Shown here one piece after another: positions 33,654 to 47,247 of a DNA stretch of 64,000 nt. Both the position numbers and the translations under genes were made by a program. Position 1 is the stretch's first letter. Each line of letters opens with the position of its first letter. A model generated the notes under the pieces. The model did no database searches and was not told where the DNA came from. It saw only the letters and a program-made list of their open reading frames with translations. Source of the stretch: Boothiomyces macroporosus (taxonomy: Eukaryota > Chytridiomycota > Chytridiomycetes > Rhizophydiales > Terramycetaceae); assembly GCA_027604185.1 (NCBI GenBank), contig JADGKB010000020.1:62001-126000 (forward strand), written 5' to 3'.

Positions 33654-34713
33654 ATGCTTTCACAATGTATCGAAGCGAATGTACGCCCGTACTACGAATC
33701 ACCTGCATGGCTTGCAGGACTAGTAATTACGGCATTGTTGACTCTTACTTCTACAATTCTTTCAATATGGTTGATTTCGCAACATTTCACACATTACTCG
33801 AATGCAGTTTTACAACGACCAATCACTCGCATTTTGCTGATGGTTCCAATTTATTCAATTTGCTCGTTAATTTCTTATATTTCAATACGAAATGCAGTTT
33901 ACATCAACGTGATCAGAGATGCTTATGAAGGATTTGTAGTCTACAACTTTTTCTCTTTATTTTTAGAATATCTTGGACCAAACCAGCAAGTTAGGTTATT
34001 GAAATTGTCGCAAAAGGTACCGCATACCATGCCTCCACCAGCTTGCTGCTTCATGTACGACCCGCGTAATGTACATTTTATTGGATACTGTAAATTGGGA
34101 GTATTTCAATTTGTAGTAGTTCGCTTATGCACCACAGTTGCATCTTTGATTATGGAATTGTTTGGAGTATTTTGTCATGGATCAATGTCCATGAGCCATG
34201 GCAACTTTTACACTACAGTTGCAAATGGTTTGTCGATGGGACTGGCAATGTTTACCTTGATTGCTTATTACCTACCTACAAAATCAGTAAGTTTTGATTA
34301 AGATTCAGGACATATCACATTCTTCCCCAGTTTCACAATTCCTATCAGTCAAATTCGTGATATTCTTTCAGTTCTGGCTAGGCTTGTTTGTCAGTATCCT
34401 AGTGAACTCTGGCTTTATCTACGAAACAAAGTACTGGACCATCCCAGAATTCTCAATCTTTTTCCAATCATTCATTGTGGCTATTGAAATGGTGATTGCT
34501 TCAATTTGGCATCTAAAAGCCTTTTCGATTCAAAAGTTTGTTGACGGGCCTTTTGCCCCATTCTCTGTTGCTTTCTGGGACAGTTTCATCTGGCTAGATC
34601 TTATCCATGATTTTAAAACCACGATTCATTATTTCGCTACTTATCGGCATATTGATCAGTCAGATACTAGGGGAGAATTTAATGAATCGAGTCCATTGGT
34701 TGACCGCAATTGA
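33654..34713 (+). CDS. TMEM184/LAZ1 (DUF300) membrane protein
   Basis: Member of the organic-solute-transporter-alpha/TMEM184/LAZ1 family, about seven membrane helices, usually on endosomes or the vacuole. Product 345 aa. Diagnostic parts are RILLMVPIYSICSLISYISI, the RDAYEGFVVYNFFSLFLEYL helix and SVKFVIFFQFWLGLFVSIL. The C-terminus is acidic and ends NESSPLVDRN. One 22-nt intron at 34,287-34,308. It converges on the WDR44-like gene with 27 nt between stops. Confidence 0.88.
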
Positions 34714-34740
34714 CTATAATAAAATACAGGTGAATTTATT

Positions 34741-36408
34741 TTAACTTTGGTTTTCGTATACGTATACATGCCCTTTATCATCAGCAACAATTATCACAGC
34801 ACCAGCAACCGATCCTGAGGCTCTAATATAAGGGGAGGGTATTGACATTGTAGATGAATTAACTCGGTTTGCTAGTTCAACGGTAGTCCAGGGTGCAAAT
34901 AAAGCACAAGTCAAGTTGTTACTTGACCCCACAAAACGTTCTTGTCCCGGCGGCCGAGCAGTATCAATATGCCGATGTATAACGGAGCTTAACATCCCAG
35001 AATACTGGTGGTTTTCATCAAAAGGAAACGTATCCCAAATAAATACTTGTCTGTCTTCAGACGGAGCAATGATATACTCTCCATCTGAAGAGAAATTGGC
35101 AAATGCTCTAGTGTATTTCAACTCCAATCCTTTATAAGTTTTAAATAGTGACTTGTCGCGAAAATTAATGAGACGAACTCTGGAATCTGCACATGTAATG
35201 AGGAATCTTTCTTCGTGATTTGGATTATGAGGCATCCTTTCTATTCCAGTGATTTTCGCATCTTTTGACCGAATTCCTTTACTTGATGTAATGTGTATTT
35301 GGGTATCATATCGCAAATTATTGAATTCATAAAAAACACAGGATCCAGATAAGGTACCGCAGATTACTGTAGATCCATCTCTACTAAAAGCGAGAGCTGT
35401 AATTGAATCTCCCGAAATTTCATTCCAGTAAAGTAAACTTTTGGTATCAATCGACCACACTCTTATTCTTCCATCCAAGGATCCTGTAGCGAATAAATTA
35501 GGGTCCAATGGGTGAAAGCGAACACTAGAGACACAATCCCGGTGCTTGAATATACATAGTGGAACAGTTTGGGATATGTGCCAAAGCATTACCGATCCAT
35601 CTAAAGATGCAGATAATAAAAAGTCGCCCGTTGACCAAGATAAATCGGTTATTGCCAATTGATGTCCATTATATATTCTAAAAGGGTCACTATTAAATAT
35701 CTTTCTACAGAGTCCTTTTTTTGAGGAATCAAAGCTATGTAGAGATGAAGGTTTGCTGGATGTCGAATTTGTCCTCCTCGCTCTCGAACTTAGACCATCA
35801 AATGACGCTGCTGATTGCTTCAAGTTGATGGACTGTTCTTCCGAGATCTTTTCCATCGAACCAGTTTGCCCATTATACTCTGATTCAATGTTTGGATTCA
35901 GATCCCAGATTATTATTGTGCCGTCATGTCTTCCGCTTGCTAGATAACTGCCATCCGTACTAAAAGATAACATCCAGGTTGTTGAGTGATGTGTTTCTTC
36001 TCCACCTTGAAATGACTGCATACTCAAACTCTTCGGAATACCGCCAAGTTTTGAGGATACTTCTGAAACAGCATCTCCGGTATCAAAACACAAGTCCTGC
36101 ACTAGACACAGCTTTGAAAAGCTGGTGTTTTTCAAATGCGCTCCTTTGATTTTGATATATTTTCCTATTTGAAAATCTCCTTCGTTAAGCTCTACATGTC
36201 GATTCGCTGAAGATTCCGTTTCGCTAGCGTATGAGTTTGACCGCACTCTGGTGTGTCCAATCTTTTTGATGAACTTTGAAATACTCCCTTGCGGGTTTTC
36301 GGGTAGGAGTAACAGCGGGTTGGATCTTTGAGCCTCTTCGGATTTCTTTGGCTGCTGAGGTGTATTAGAAGATTCATCGAAAATATTCCAGGAAAAGGAT
36401 TTCTTCAT
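34741..36408 (-). CDS. WDR44: WDR44-like WD40 protein
   Basis: Relative of WDR44/rabphilin-11, a Rab11 effector in endosome recycling (yeast Dgr2 group). Single exon, 555 aa. A basic Ser-rich N-terminus (about 1-135) precedes WD repeats: STDGSYLASGRHDGTIIIWD, STGDFLLSASLDGSVMLWHI, DPNLFATGSLDGRIRVWSID, then the WDR44-specific CVFYEFNNLRYDTQIHI and CADSRVRLINFRDKSL. It has no intron despite its length, unlike most neighbours. Confidence 0.85.
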   Translation of the reverse strand: MKKSFSWNIFDESSNTPQQPKKSEEAQRSNPLLLLPENPQGSISKFIKKIGHTRVRSNSYASETESSANRHVELNEGDFQIGKYIKIKGAHLKNTSFSKLCLVQDLCFDTGDAVSEVSSKLGGIPKSLSMQSFQGGEETHHSTTWMLSFSTDGSYLASGRHDGTIIIWDLNPNIESEYNGQTGSMEKISEEQSINLKQSAASFDGLSSRARRTNSTSSKPSSLHSFDSSKKGLCRKIFNSDPFRIYNGHQLAITDLSWSTGDFLLSASLDGSVMLWHISQTVPLCIFKHRDCVSSVRFHPLDPNLFATGSLDGRIRVWSIDTKSLLYWNEISGDSITALAFSRDGSTVICGTLSGSCVFYEFNNLRYDTQIHITSSKGIRSKDAKITGIERMPHNPNHEERFLITCADSRVRLINFRDKSLFKTYKGLELKYTRAFANFSSDGEYIIAPSEDRQVFIWDTFPFDENHQYSGMLSSVIHRHIDTARPPGQERFVGSSNNLTCALFAPWTTVELANRVNSSTMSIPSPYIRASGSVAGAVIIVADDKGHVYVYENQS

Positions 36409-36518
36409 TACAAGTTGGCGATTGAAGTTTTGGAAAATTGTTACCGTGTTGCTTCATAAAACGAGGATCACATGTTAAAATTACATGAATATTTATTTCA
36501 TTGTAATCATAAAATTAT

Positions 36519-37485
36519 TTACCAACCACGACCAGCAAATTTATCTGATTCTGGAAGAGTGTCGCAGTTGATACCAACCATAGCTTCTCCCAAATTAGTA
36601 GAGATTTCTGCAAGGACAGCAGGGTCTTTGTAATGAGTAACGGCTTGGACAATGGCACGGGCACGCTTAGCTGGATCTCCAGATTTGAAGATACCAGATC
36701 CGACAAACACACCATCTAATCCTAATTGCATCATTAAAGCAGCATCGGCTGGGGTAGCAATACCACCGGCAGCAAAGTTGACTACTGGAAGTCTACCTAA
36801 ACGAGCGGTTTCCTTGACCAAGTGATATGGAGCTTGAATATCCTTGGCATATGCATACAACTGATTGTTAATTTAAATTACCTCAACTTCATCCATGGTT
36901 TGGATTCTTCTAATTTCTCCAAGAACAGTGCGAGCATGACGGACAGCTTCAACAACATTTCCGGTACCAGCCTCACCCTTGGTTCTGATCATAGCAGCAC
37001 CTTCATTAACACGGCGAAGAGCCTCTCCAAGGTTCTTTGCACCACAAACGAATGGAACCTTAAAGTTGTTTTTGTCGATATGGTGAGATTCATCAGCAGG
37101 AGTCAGTACTTCAGATTCGTCAATATAGTCAACCTTTAAATGCTCCAAGATTTGTGCTTCAACAAAGTGTCCAATTCTAACTTTGGCCATGACTGGAATA
37201 GTAACTGCATTGATAATTTCTTGAATCATTTGCGGATCAGACATACGGGAAACACCACCGTCTTTTCTAATATCTGCTGGGACTCTTTCAAGAGCCATGA
37301 CAGCACAGGCACCAGCTTCTTCAGCAATTCTGGCTTGTTCTGCGTTGACGACATCCATGATCACACCTCCCTTGAATCAATTCATTCATTACCTTCAAGT
37401 TTTGGGCAAGGCCGGACTTTACGATCCATACTGGAGATGTAGATTGAGTAGATTGGTTTGATACAAGGTTAGCTGGTGCTGACAT
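36519..37485 (-). CDS. PDX1: Pyridoxal 5'-phosphate synthase subunit PDX1/SNZ
   Basis: Synthase subunit of the DXP-independent vitamin B6 pathway, forming PLP with the PDX2 glutaminase. Product 307 aa, TIM barrel: [51 protein letters not shown] with the second active-site Lys, RTKGEAGTG phosphate loop and [11 protein letters not shown]. Introns 37371-37392 and 36861-36881. The start at 37,485 gives the usual N-terminal extension before the barrel. Confidence 0.95.
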
Positions 37486-38075
37486 TATTCAGATTATGTA
37501 AGTTTTTTTTTCAAATTTCCTCTTTTGACATCGGACTTGCGGAGAGCGCAAAAATTTTTCAGTGAGTCTTTTGCACATGATCGATGATCTGGAAGCAAGG
37601 GAAAAACGGAACGATAACGATAATTAAATCTAACGGAAAAATGCGATTGATTTCATATGGAATTACGCCATTGGAATTTGCACTTATTGGTTTTTTTAAA
37701 AAAGATGAACTTTTTATCTCTATTTTTAGAGAATCTGATTTGCCAAGATTAACCCAATAATCATAATCCATTTCTATTGCGTAGACAAGAGATTAAAACT
37801 CATGCAAGTCCGCAGATATAAAGAAAAGATTTGCAGCGTGTAAATACATTCAGTTACTGGAGGATTGGCTTCAAACTAGCATTGGACAAGTATATTCTTA
37901 CCTATCAATTCGACGACTGCACTAGATAATCGAGTTTCAAAAGCTTTCCTCATTTTAGAATATCCAGCAATCCAATTAAAATCCTCTTTAATTAGGGTAA
38001 GAGGAAACTTTTTACGCAATGCTAAATTTAGAAGGTCAGCATTTAATTTTTGGTCCAGCTGACAGACTTTGAAAA
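37486..38075. other. 590-nt spacer with unassigned short frames
   Basis: Between divergent PDX1 and HIBADH. Open frames include + 37,584-37,760 (59 codons from ATG), - 37,771-37,559 (70 codons from ATG, antisense to the first) and - 38,088-37,876 (71 codons, no ATG at its head). The last looks protein-like (LIKEDFNWIAGYSKMRKAF), but I found no family, start or clean splicing. Confidence 0.4.
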
Positions 38076-39103
38076 ATGAGATTTGCAATCCTCAGACGAT
38101 GCTACTCTACCGATTTCAAGACTGTATTACGTAAGCTAACCCTAGAAATCAGTTGGGTTTATAGGATTGGGACAGATGGGATATCCAATGGCATCCAATC
38201 TCTTTAAGAAACTTGGTCCTTCAAAGTTCTGGGTTCTTGATCATTCAGAACCAGTTGCATTGAAATTCAAACAGGAACACGGTAACGTTCATGTCGCTAC
38301 CAAAGCATCCAAGATTGCCGAAGAATGTTCTGTTATTGTAACAATGTTGCCAGCTTCTGCCCATGTACGCCAAGTTTATTTGGGCGAAAACGGTTTATTA
38401 TCCAAACTACAACCTAATGCACTCGTCATTGATAGCAGTACTATCGATCCTTCAACTTCAAAGGAAGTTTCTTCTATTTTGGAAAAGCAAGGAGCAACCA
38501 TGCTGGACGCACCTGTTAGTGGAGGTATTAGAATGCTAAAGCAGGAACATTGGGAGCCCAAGCTGGAACTTTGACGTTTATGGTTGGGGCAAAGACACCA
38601 GAATCTTTCGAACAATCCAAACTGATTTTGGAACATATGGGAAAGAATATTGTCTACTGCGGACTGCCTGGAACTGGACAAGTCGCCAAGATTTGCAACA
38701 ACGTATTTTCTATTAATGATAGATGATTTTGGGTATTTCAATGGTTGCTGCATCAGAAGCAATGAATCTTGGTGTTCGTATGGGAATGGATCCAAAGCTA
38801 TTGGCTTCAGTGATAAACACTTCTTCCGGGAGATGCTGGTCTACTGAATTATACAACCCTTGCCCTGGAGTGCTTCCTAATGTCCCAAGTTCAAGAGATT
38901 ACACTGGCGGCTTTGGGGTTTCTCTCATGGCTAAAGATATGGGATTGGCTGTCAATGCTGCTAACGAAACAAAGAGCACTACACTCTTGGCTAGTGTAAC
39001 TCATCAGATTTACAACCAAGTCATGACCACCCCTGGATATGAAAAGAAGGACTTTTCTTCTGTATTCAAGTGGTTGAACAACAATGCAGAAAAGTATCAA
39101 TAA
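38076..39103 (+). CDS. HIBADH: 3-hydroxyisobutyrate dehydrogenase, mitochondrial
   Basis: NAD-dependent oxidation of 3-hydroxyisobutyrate in valine breakdown. Product 321 aa: presequence MRFAILRRCYST, Rossmann motif VGFIGLGQMGYPMA, substrate-binding DAPVSGGTLGA, catalytic Lys in GTGQVAKICNN and KDMGLAVNAA. Introns 38124-38145, 38525-38544 and 38703-38722. The first joins the presequence exon to the Rossmann fold, which decides the start. The paralogous 6-phosphogluconate enzyme is excluded by length. Confidence 0.93.
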
Positions 39104-39204
39104 ACATATTCATCTTAAAGAGCTACTATGTCACGTGAAATACTTATGTGCTAACCCTATTTACATCTTGTTTTCTCTATTAAACTTTTCAAATCAGTAG
39201 AAAA

Positions 39205-41695
39205 ATGAATCCATCAATTTCATGGCAGCAAGTGCATGACAAATTCTACCGGTAACAGCACTCTAATAAAAGCAAAGAAAAGATTTACACTATGAATTGG
39301 GGAAACATAGATCTATCAAAGTACCTGGTTGCAGCTTCTCCATTTGGCGGCCCAATTGCACTCATTAGAAACGACAAGAGACTAGTCGCGATCAATGGAC
39401 AGAATATCAAACAAATGCTTCAAATATATACCAGCTCAGGAAGGCTTCTTCATCAGTTTCAATGGGATAAAGGATCAATAGTTGCAATGGGTTGGGCGAA
39501 AAACGAACAACTAATTTGCGCTCTAGAGCAAGGATCGATAGTAATCCTGGATCTATTCGGTTCAAGTATTCAGATATCTTTAGGCGAAGATGCAAAGGAA
39601 TTCGGGATTATTGATGCAGTGGTTTTTAATGATGGAGTAGTTGCCTTGACAAACAACTTTCAGTTTATTGCAATTACTTCGCTTCATGAGCCACGACCTA
39701 GGAATTTGGCTAATATTGGATTACTAGAGAAACCAGATTGCTGGGATATTTTGCCACCTGATCAGAATATTGGACGACATTTGGAGGTTTATGTAGCAAC
39801 CAAAAAGACTGTATTCGTTGTAGATCAGATTAGAGCGCAAGACCAGTTACTACAAAAAGGACCTTTCCATAAAATGGCAATCTCACCTAATGGAAAGCTG
39901 TTGGCATTGTATACATTTGATGGAAGACTTTGGGTTGTATCCACTGATTTCCAAGTTAGTCTAGCAGATTTCAAGACTAATTCTGATTCGCCTCCGTTAC
40001 AGATGGCATGGTGTGGAAACGACTCTGTATTGCTGCATTGGGATGATATTATTCTTTTGGTTGGGCCATCAGGAGATTATTTGAAGTTTTCATATGAAGG
40101 GGTTGTACAGCTTGTCTCGGAAATAGACTGTGCTAGAATCATTAGCTCTGAAAAATGTGAAGTTATCAATAGAGTGCCAAAAGCAAATGTTGATATCTTT
40201 AGAATTGGATCAACATCTCCAAGTGCTATACTATACGATGCTAGAGAGCAGTACGATGAAAAAAGTCCAAAAGCAGATGAAAATATACGCAGTATTCGAT
40301 TGTACTTGAGTCAAGCTGTTGATGCCTGCATAGAAGCCGCTGGCAATGAATTTGAGGTCAATTTGCAAAAATCAATTCTCAAAGCTGCGTCTTTTGGTAA
40401 GGCCTTTTTAGATTACTACCCCTCAGCTAGACTGGTAGATATGAACAGATCTCTCCGAATATTGAATGCAATCAGACATCCTGATGTTGGAATTCCACTT
40501 ACCATCAGTCAGTATCAAGAACTTACTGCAGAAGGCTTGGTTAGCACTCTGATTAATAGACGATTGTTTTCCATTGCAAAATCTGTGTGCGACTATTTGG
40601 AAATACCTTCTGATCGCGTTCTTATTAGTTGGGCATGTTACAAAGTAAGAATCCAATTTACAATAGGTGAAATCTTCAATAGAGGACGAAGAATCTGTTT
40701 CGAGAATAATATTTGACAAACTGTCAGAGAGAAAGAATATATCTTATGCTGAAGTGGCAAAAGAAGCTTATCGCTCTGGAAGAACCAAGTTGGCGACCAA
40801 GGTTGACCATTACTAACTGCAGCTGCTTGAGTTTGAATCTTGTGCAGCAGATCAAGTTCCGTTATTGCTTAGCATGCAGCAAGACGATCTTGCGCTAAAA
40901 AAGGCTATTGAATCTGGTGACACTGACCTTGTATATTTGACCCTATTCCACATGAAGCGTAAACTACAATCTGCGGAATTCTTTAGAATTATAAATGATA
41001 AACCCTTGGCATGTGCATTGTTAGAAATCTATGCCAAGCAGCAAGATCCACAGCTCCTTCGTGATTTTTACTATCAGGATGATAGAAGAGTATCCAGTGC
41101 AAATCTAATTTTCATTTCAAACTACAAACAGACAAATGTTGAGGCAAGGATCTCAGAATTGAAAGCAGCTTGGAAAATCTATGGTGAAAGCAAAACAACT
41201 AGCAATGAAGCAAAGGTAAAATATGTTGACACAGGTTACAGAGGAAACTATAAAGCTGCTTCATCTACAGCAACAATTGGAAAACGAAATCAATCATCCG
41301 TTTGTTGATTTATCCCTTAACGACACAATCCTAAAGTGCTTTACACTTCAACATCCAAACAAAGCTTCAAAGTTGAAATCAGAGTTTAAAGTAGCTGATA
41401 AAAAGTAAGAAATTGCTAACCTTGATTCCTTTCTCTAGAATTCAGGTCTTATGTAGACCTTCAGAATTGGAGCGCCATTGAATCATTTGCAAAAGCGTAT
41501 CCGAAATTCAATTACAAATTTGCAATTGATTTGCTGTTAAGGAAAGGCCACATTAGCGAGTGCAATCGGTATATGGATCTTTTACCTGCACACTTACAAA
41601 AAGAGGTACGAGCTTATCGAGAGTCATGGCAACAAGCATTACGCACACAAACGATTAAACCTTTGATAGGTAACTTGAATCAACAAAGCAATTAA
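39205..41695 (+). CDS. VPS16: HOPS/CORVET core subunit Vps16
   Basis: Tethering-complex subunit for endosome and vacuole fusion. Product 788 aa. Start at 39,205 is set by a short first exon, MNPSISWQQVHDKFYRK, which matches the family N-terminus; intron 39252-39272 joins it to MNWGNIDLSKYLVAASPFGG. N-terminal beta-propeller, then the C domain with KSILKAASFGKAFLDYYP, NAIRHPDVGIPLTISQY, VPLLLSMQQDDLALKKAIES and LDLSLNDTI-type helices. Further introns 40645-40666, 40802-40822, 41216-41234 and 41405-41445; the last is 41 nt, and about six residues of the usual WWLKL stretch are missing there. The C-terminus is shorter than in animals. Confidence 0.9.
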
Positions 41696-41719
41696 TAAAT
41701 ATTATAGCGATATATTGTT

Positions 41720-43742
41720 CTATTTCTGCTTGCGATCAGAGTTCATCATCCCAAAACTAGAAACCAAATCAGCCAGGTTGTTGCTACTCGCTCCAAGTGC
41801 CAAATTATCAATTTCACGGCAAACTTGACTTTGAGCCCTCGTTTCTCTAATCTTTTCATTGAATTCTGTTGGGAAAAACTCTCTTAGAATTGCCAACGAT
41901 CGAGTTTTCAACTTTTCATTTACTGAAATACCCGAGGTATGGTATTGTTGTTGGTGAAAGTGTGGATGGTGAGGATTGTGCGGATTACTGATTTCGAATG
42001 GAATAGGTTTGAACGTCTTTGGTAGCTCTGCTTCGTTATCGGAATCAGAGTCTTCTGGGCTGGATTCAACTTCCCAACCATCTTGTTCCATTTCATCCAA
42101 ATCTTGTCCAGAAGATTTGATGAAAATCTGTACCAATTTTTCAAAAATGCCCAAAGACAAAAAGAATGCGGCGTAGCTTCTGAATTTAGCTTTAGTTTTG
42201 GAAACAAAATCTGTATCCAACATTTTGGTATTCATAATGTGTGAGACAGCCTCAAGCCATACCAATTCAATCTTACTTCCTGGGGGAGAATCATTCAAGA
42301 AATCGTATAAAGAGTACAGTAAGCCATTATTTGCGAGTGATTTTGTGATTTCTGGATCGCGATGGAACAATAGATTTCGTAGAGTGATTACTAGTATTAG
42401 AAAAACTTACGAATTTCGTTTCTCAATTCTAAATCTCTATTTCCAGAAAAGTTTCTAATCATCCATGTGCATAGAGAATTGTGGCCAATGATGGTTTCTG
42501 CATGTGTTTTATGTACAGCCAAATTTCCCAAGATTTGCACTGCGAAAAGATCAAAAGTTTGATTAATCCCTACAAGACTGCTGTTTATCAAATACTTTTC
42601 AAGTTCATGGATTACACCTGCTTTTACAATATACTGCAAGTGGTAAGGGTTTTTCGAGCATGCCAAGTTAATTAATGCGCGTAGTATAGGATGAGTCGTC
42701 AAAGATTTGTTCCAGCTAGATTAGCATTAGTTTACGTCAAAATTTCAACCATTCTGGTACACATTGCTTGATCAATAACCGCATCAATTTCGCGATTCCT
42801 TCCAGATTGATGCAAAATTCGAGCAATCGCCCAACAACATTCCTTGAGAATTGCTGGCTCGTTTTGCTGTAGCACATGTGGCAGTAGGTCAATTGCAGGT
42901 TTCATCTACAGTTAATAAACAATTACGAGATGCCAATCTGGTTTATATCGACACATATTGTCGACTATCCAAAGAGCGATACGAAAAGACTCTCGTTGAG
43001 CAGCAGAATCCAGACCACTTCCTTTGTGTATTTGCAAAATAGCTGGCAAGAAGCCTCTTTTCAACACTTCATCGCGATATCCTTCTCTGTCTCCGATGAT
43101 ATTACCAATTGCCCAAGCCGCCTGGGTTCTAATACTTCCTAGCGGATGATTTAATAGCATGCCAAGTGGCTGCAAGAAGCCCCTTTCCACCAGAGCTGTT
43201 GTATGTTCAGTTGGACCTGTGTTAGAAAGACAAACCAGCAGCAATATTAGTCAATATCCATAAATTTTCAAACTAGATTAAAATACGCTTACCACAACGT
43301 CATTGTCTGTCTGTTCATCTAAAAAATAAAGTAGGCGTTCCAGGACGTGGTGTTCTATTAGCTCTCTCGCATGGACATCGCTGCCATCTGTATTTAACCC
43401 AAATATACCACCGCAGACATATTTTCTTATCTTGCGCATTCCCCATAATAGATTCTCTCCTCGTTTATTTAAGGCGTCCAGCCATTCATTTCCGTTTTCG
43501 TTGGGTGACTATAATTAACAAGATATCACCAGCCCCTCTTCGCCGACACGCAATCCAATGGCTTTGGTCTTTTGAATTAGTACATCCAGTCCATCAGCTC
43601 TATCCTTATGACCGTCAGTCAAGCGTCGTCTGGGTTTCGGAGCTGGTTCGTTCAACTGCGATATCCCGATAAACCCGCTATCTATATGCGACAGACTTGA
43701 CAGGGAGAGTGATTTCAAATTATCTGCTTCGTTTACAGACAT
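41720..43742 (-). CDS. SRP1: Importin-alpha-like armadillo protein
   Basis: Adaptor that binds nuclear localisation signals and importin-beta. Product 633 aa, longer and more divergent than usual. ARM motifs include LWILTNIAAGPTEHTTALVE, QAAWAIGNIIGDREGYRDEV, IALWIVDNMCRYKPDW and ILKECCWAIARILHQSG. A basic KPRRRLTDGHKDRAD stretch near residue 35 may be a weak importin-beta-binding segment. The C-terminus has an acidic run and a His/Gln-rich patch. Introns 43509-43529, 43273-43292, 43217-43235, 42906-42926, 42716-42735 and 42391-42410. Convergent with VPS16, 24 nt between stops. A cilium-related importin-alpha paralogue is an alternative. Confidence 0.82.
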
Positions 43743-43806
43743 GAACCAACTTTTTCGTGATAAACTTTTTCGCGGTTTTCGCAAAACTTTTGACAAGAAT
43801 CTTGAA

Positions 43807-44095
43807 ATGGTGGATGTCGCAGACGAAGTTGAAAAGCTCGCGGTGGAAATTAAAGTACTCGAGACCTAATAAAGCGTCTAGGGCAGAAGAACGACAAGGG
43901 ACAGTACGTGGTGAAGTTTGGTGTGATTGTGAAGGATGAGCGATGTGGTGATATCTTTGAAGCGCTCAATGGCACTCTTAGAGCCGCCAAGGTAATAAGT
44001 GACTCATGCAGAAACGCAAAGTTGTTACATTCGATGGGGAAATGCTCCTTCAAGGTGCGCATGATAATGTTGATATTATTTTACTTAAAGAATAA
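43807..44095 (+). CDS. ABRACL: Costars family protein (ABRACL)
   Basis: Small actin-regulating protein related to the ABRA C-terminus; Dictyostelium costars affects motility. Product 82 aa, the full family length: DEVEKLAVEIKRLGQKNDKG, KFGVIVKDERCGDIFEALNG, TLRAAKKRKVVTFDGEM and LLQGAHDNVDIILLKE. Introns 43855-43874 and 43992-44011, both 20 nt, are essential since every unspliced frame is short. The divergent importin-alpha-like gene starts 64 nt away. Confidence 0.93.
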
Positions 44096-44107
44096 GATTC
44101 AAATATA

Positions 44108-44527
44108 TTATTGGAGTTTCTTTGGGTTCCAGCTCGTCGGTTGGAATTCCTGTTTCTTTTCGGCTTTTTCTTTGGACTCGAGAGCTTCTACGAGCGTTTT
44201 GGTATTTTCCTTTCTCTGTACGTCTTGGACAAGTTCTTCCAATGTCGGGGTAGCATCTCTAGTGTGCCTCATCCACGATTGCCATCTGTATTAGAGATAT
44301 TTACTGAATCGGAATCATATTGGGGTCATATTCATGCGGGTTGTATCTTCCATCTGCGTACTTTACAAATCGCCGACTTTGCGAGATTCCTGGTTTAAAC
44401 CCCAGATACCTTCTCTTCTGGATGGCTCTTCAAAATACATGTTTCCGTCCAAGTCGTACCCTCTGAATCTCTTTGGCGACCAAGGCAAGTCAATTACCTT
44501 GATACGGTTAATCAATTTTCTCAGCAT
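44108..44527 (-). CDS. NDUFAF2: Complex I assembly factor NDUFAF2 (mimitin)
   Basis: Paralogue of complex I subunit B17.2 that acts during assembly. Product 126 aa: LPWSPKRFRGYDLDGNMYFE, SRRFVKYADGRYNPHEYDP, then IQWQSWMRHTRDATPTLEEL, the family tryptophan motif, and a charged tail. Introns 44390-44409 and 44286-44304. A 27-nt stretch near codon 10 begins GT and ends AG, but I keep it as coding because it supplies the LPW block of fungal homologues and lacks a TAAY box. Convergent with ABRACL, 12 nt between stops. Confidence 0.85.
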
Positions 44528-44671
44528 GATTCAAAAAAATTGAAAATTCTTTCTTTTAGAATGGCTTCATAAACTGTGTTGCAGAGACTGAGAGCTAATG
44601 AGAATGTCAAGTTTAACTCCGCGAGAATGCCGTCATTGTCATTACATCAATTGGCGACTTTACTTTACAGC
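44528..44671. promoter_or_regulatory. Divergent spacer, NDUFAF2/KAP3
   Basis: 144 nt between the two ATGs. It includes a segment near 44,617-44,640 resembling part of KAP3 exon 2 (GAGAATGCCGTCATTGTC against GAGAATGCCATTATTGTC). In the frame of the KAP3 ATG there is another ATG at about 44,620, so the KAP3 start could lie there. Confidence 0.45.
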
Positions 44672-47217
<2,546 letters not shown>

Positions 47218-47247
47218 AAAAACCACAATAAAAATCTTTGTAAATCT

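Noticed and set aside
44111..44398. Plus-strand 95-codon Phe/Leu-rich ORF
   Set aside because: Antisense to NDUFAF2, whose spliced frame matches a known family.
44454..44500. 27-nt GT...AG segment in NDUFAF2 as an intron
   Set aside because: It has no TAAY box near its 3' end and encodes the LPW block expected in fungal homologues, so it is kept as coding.
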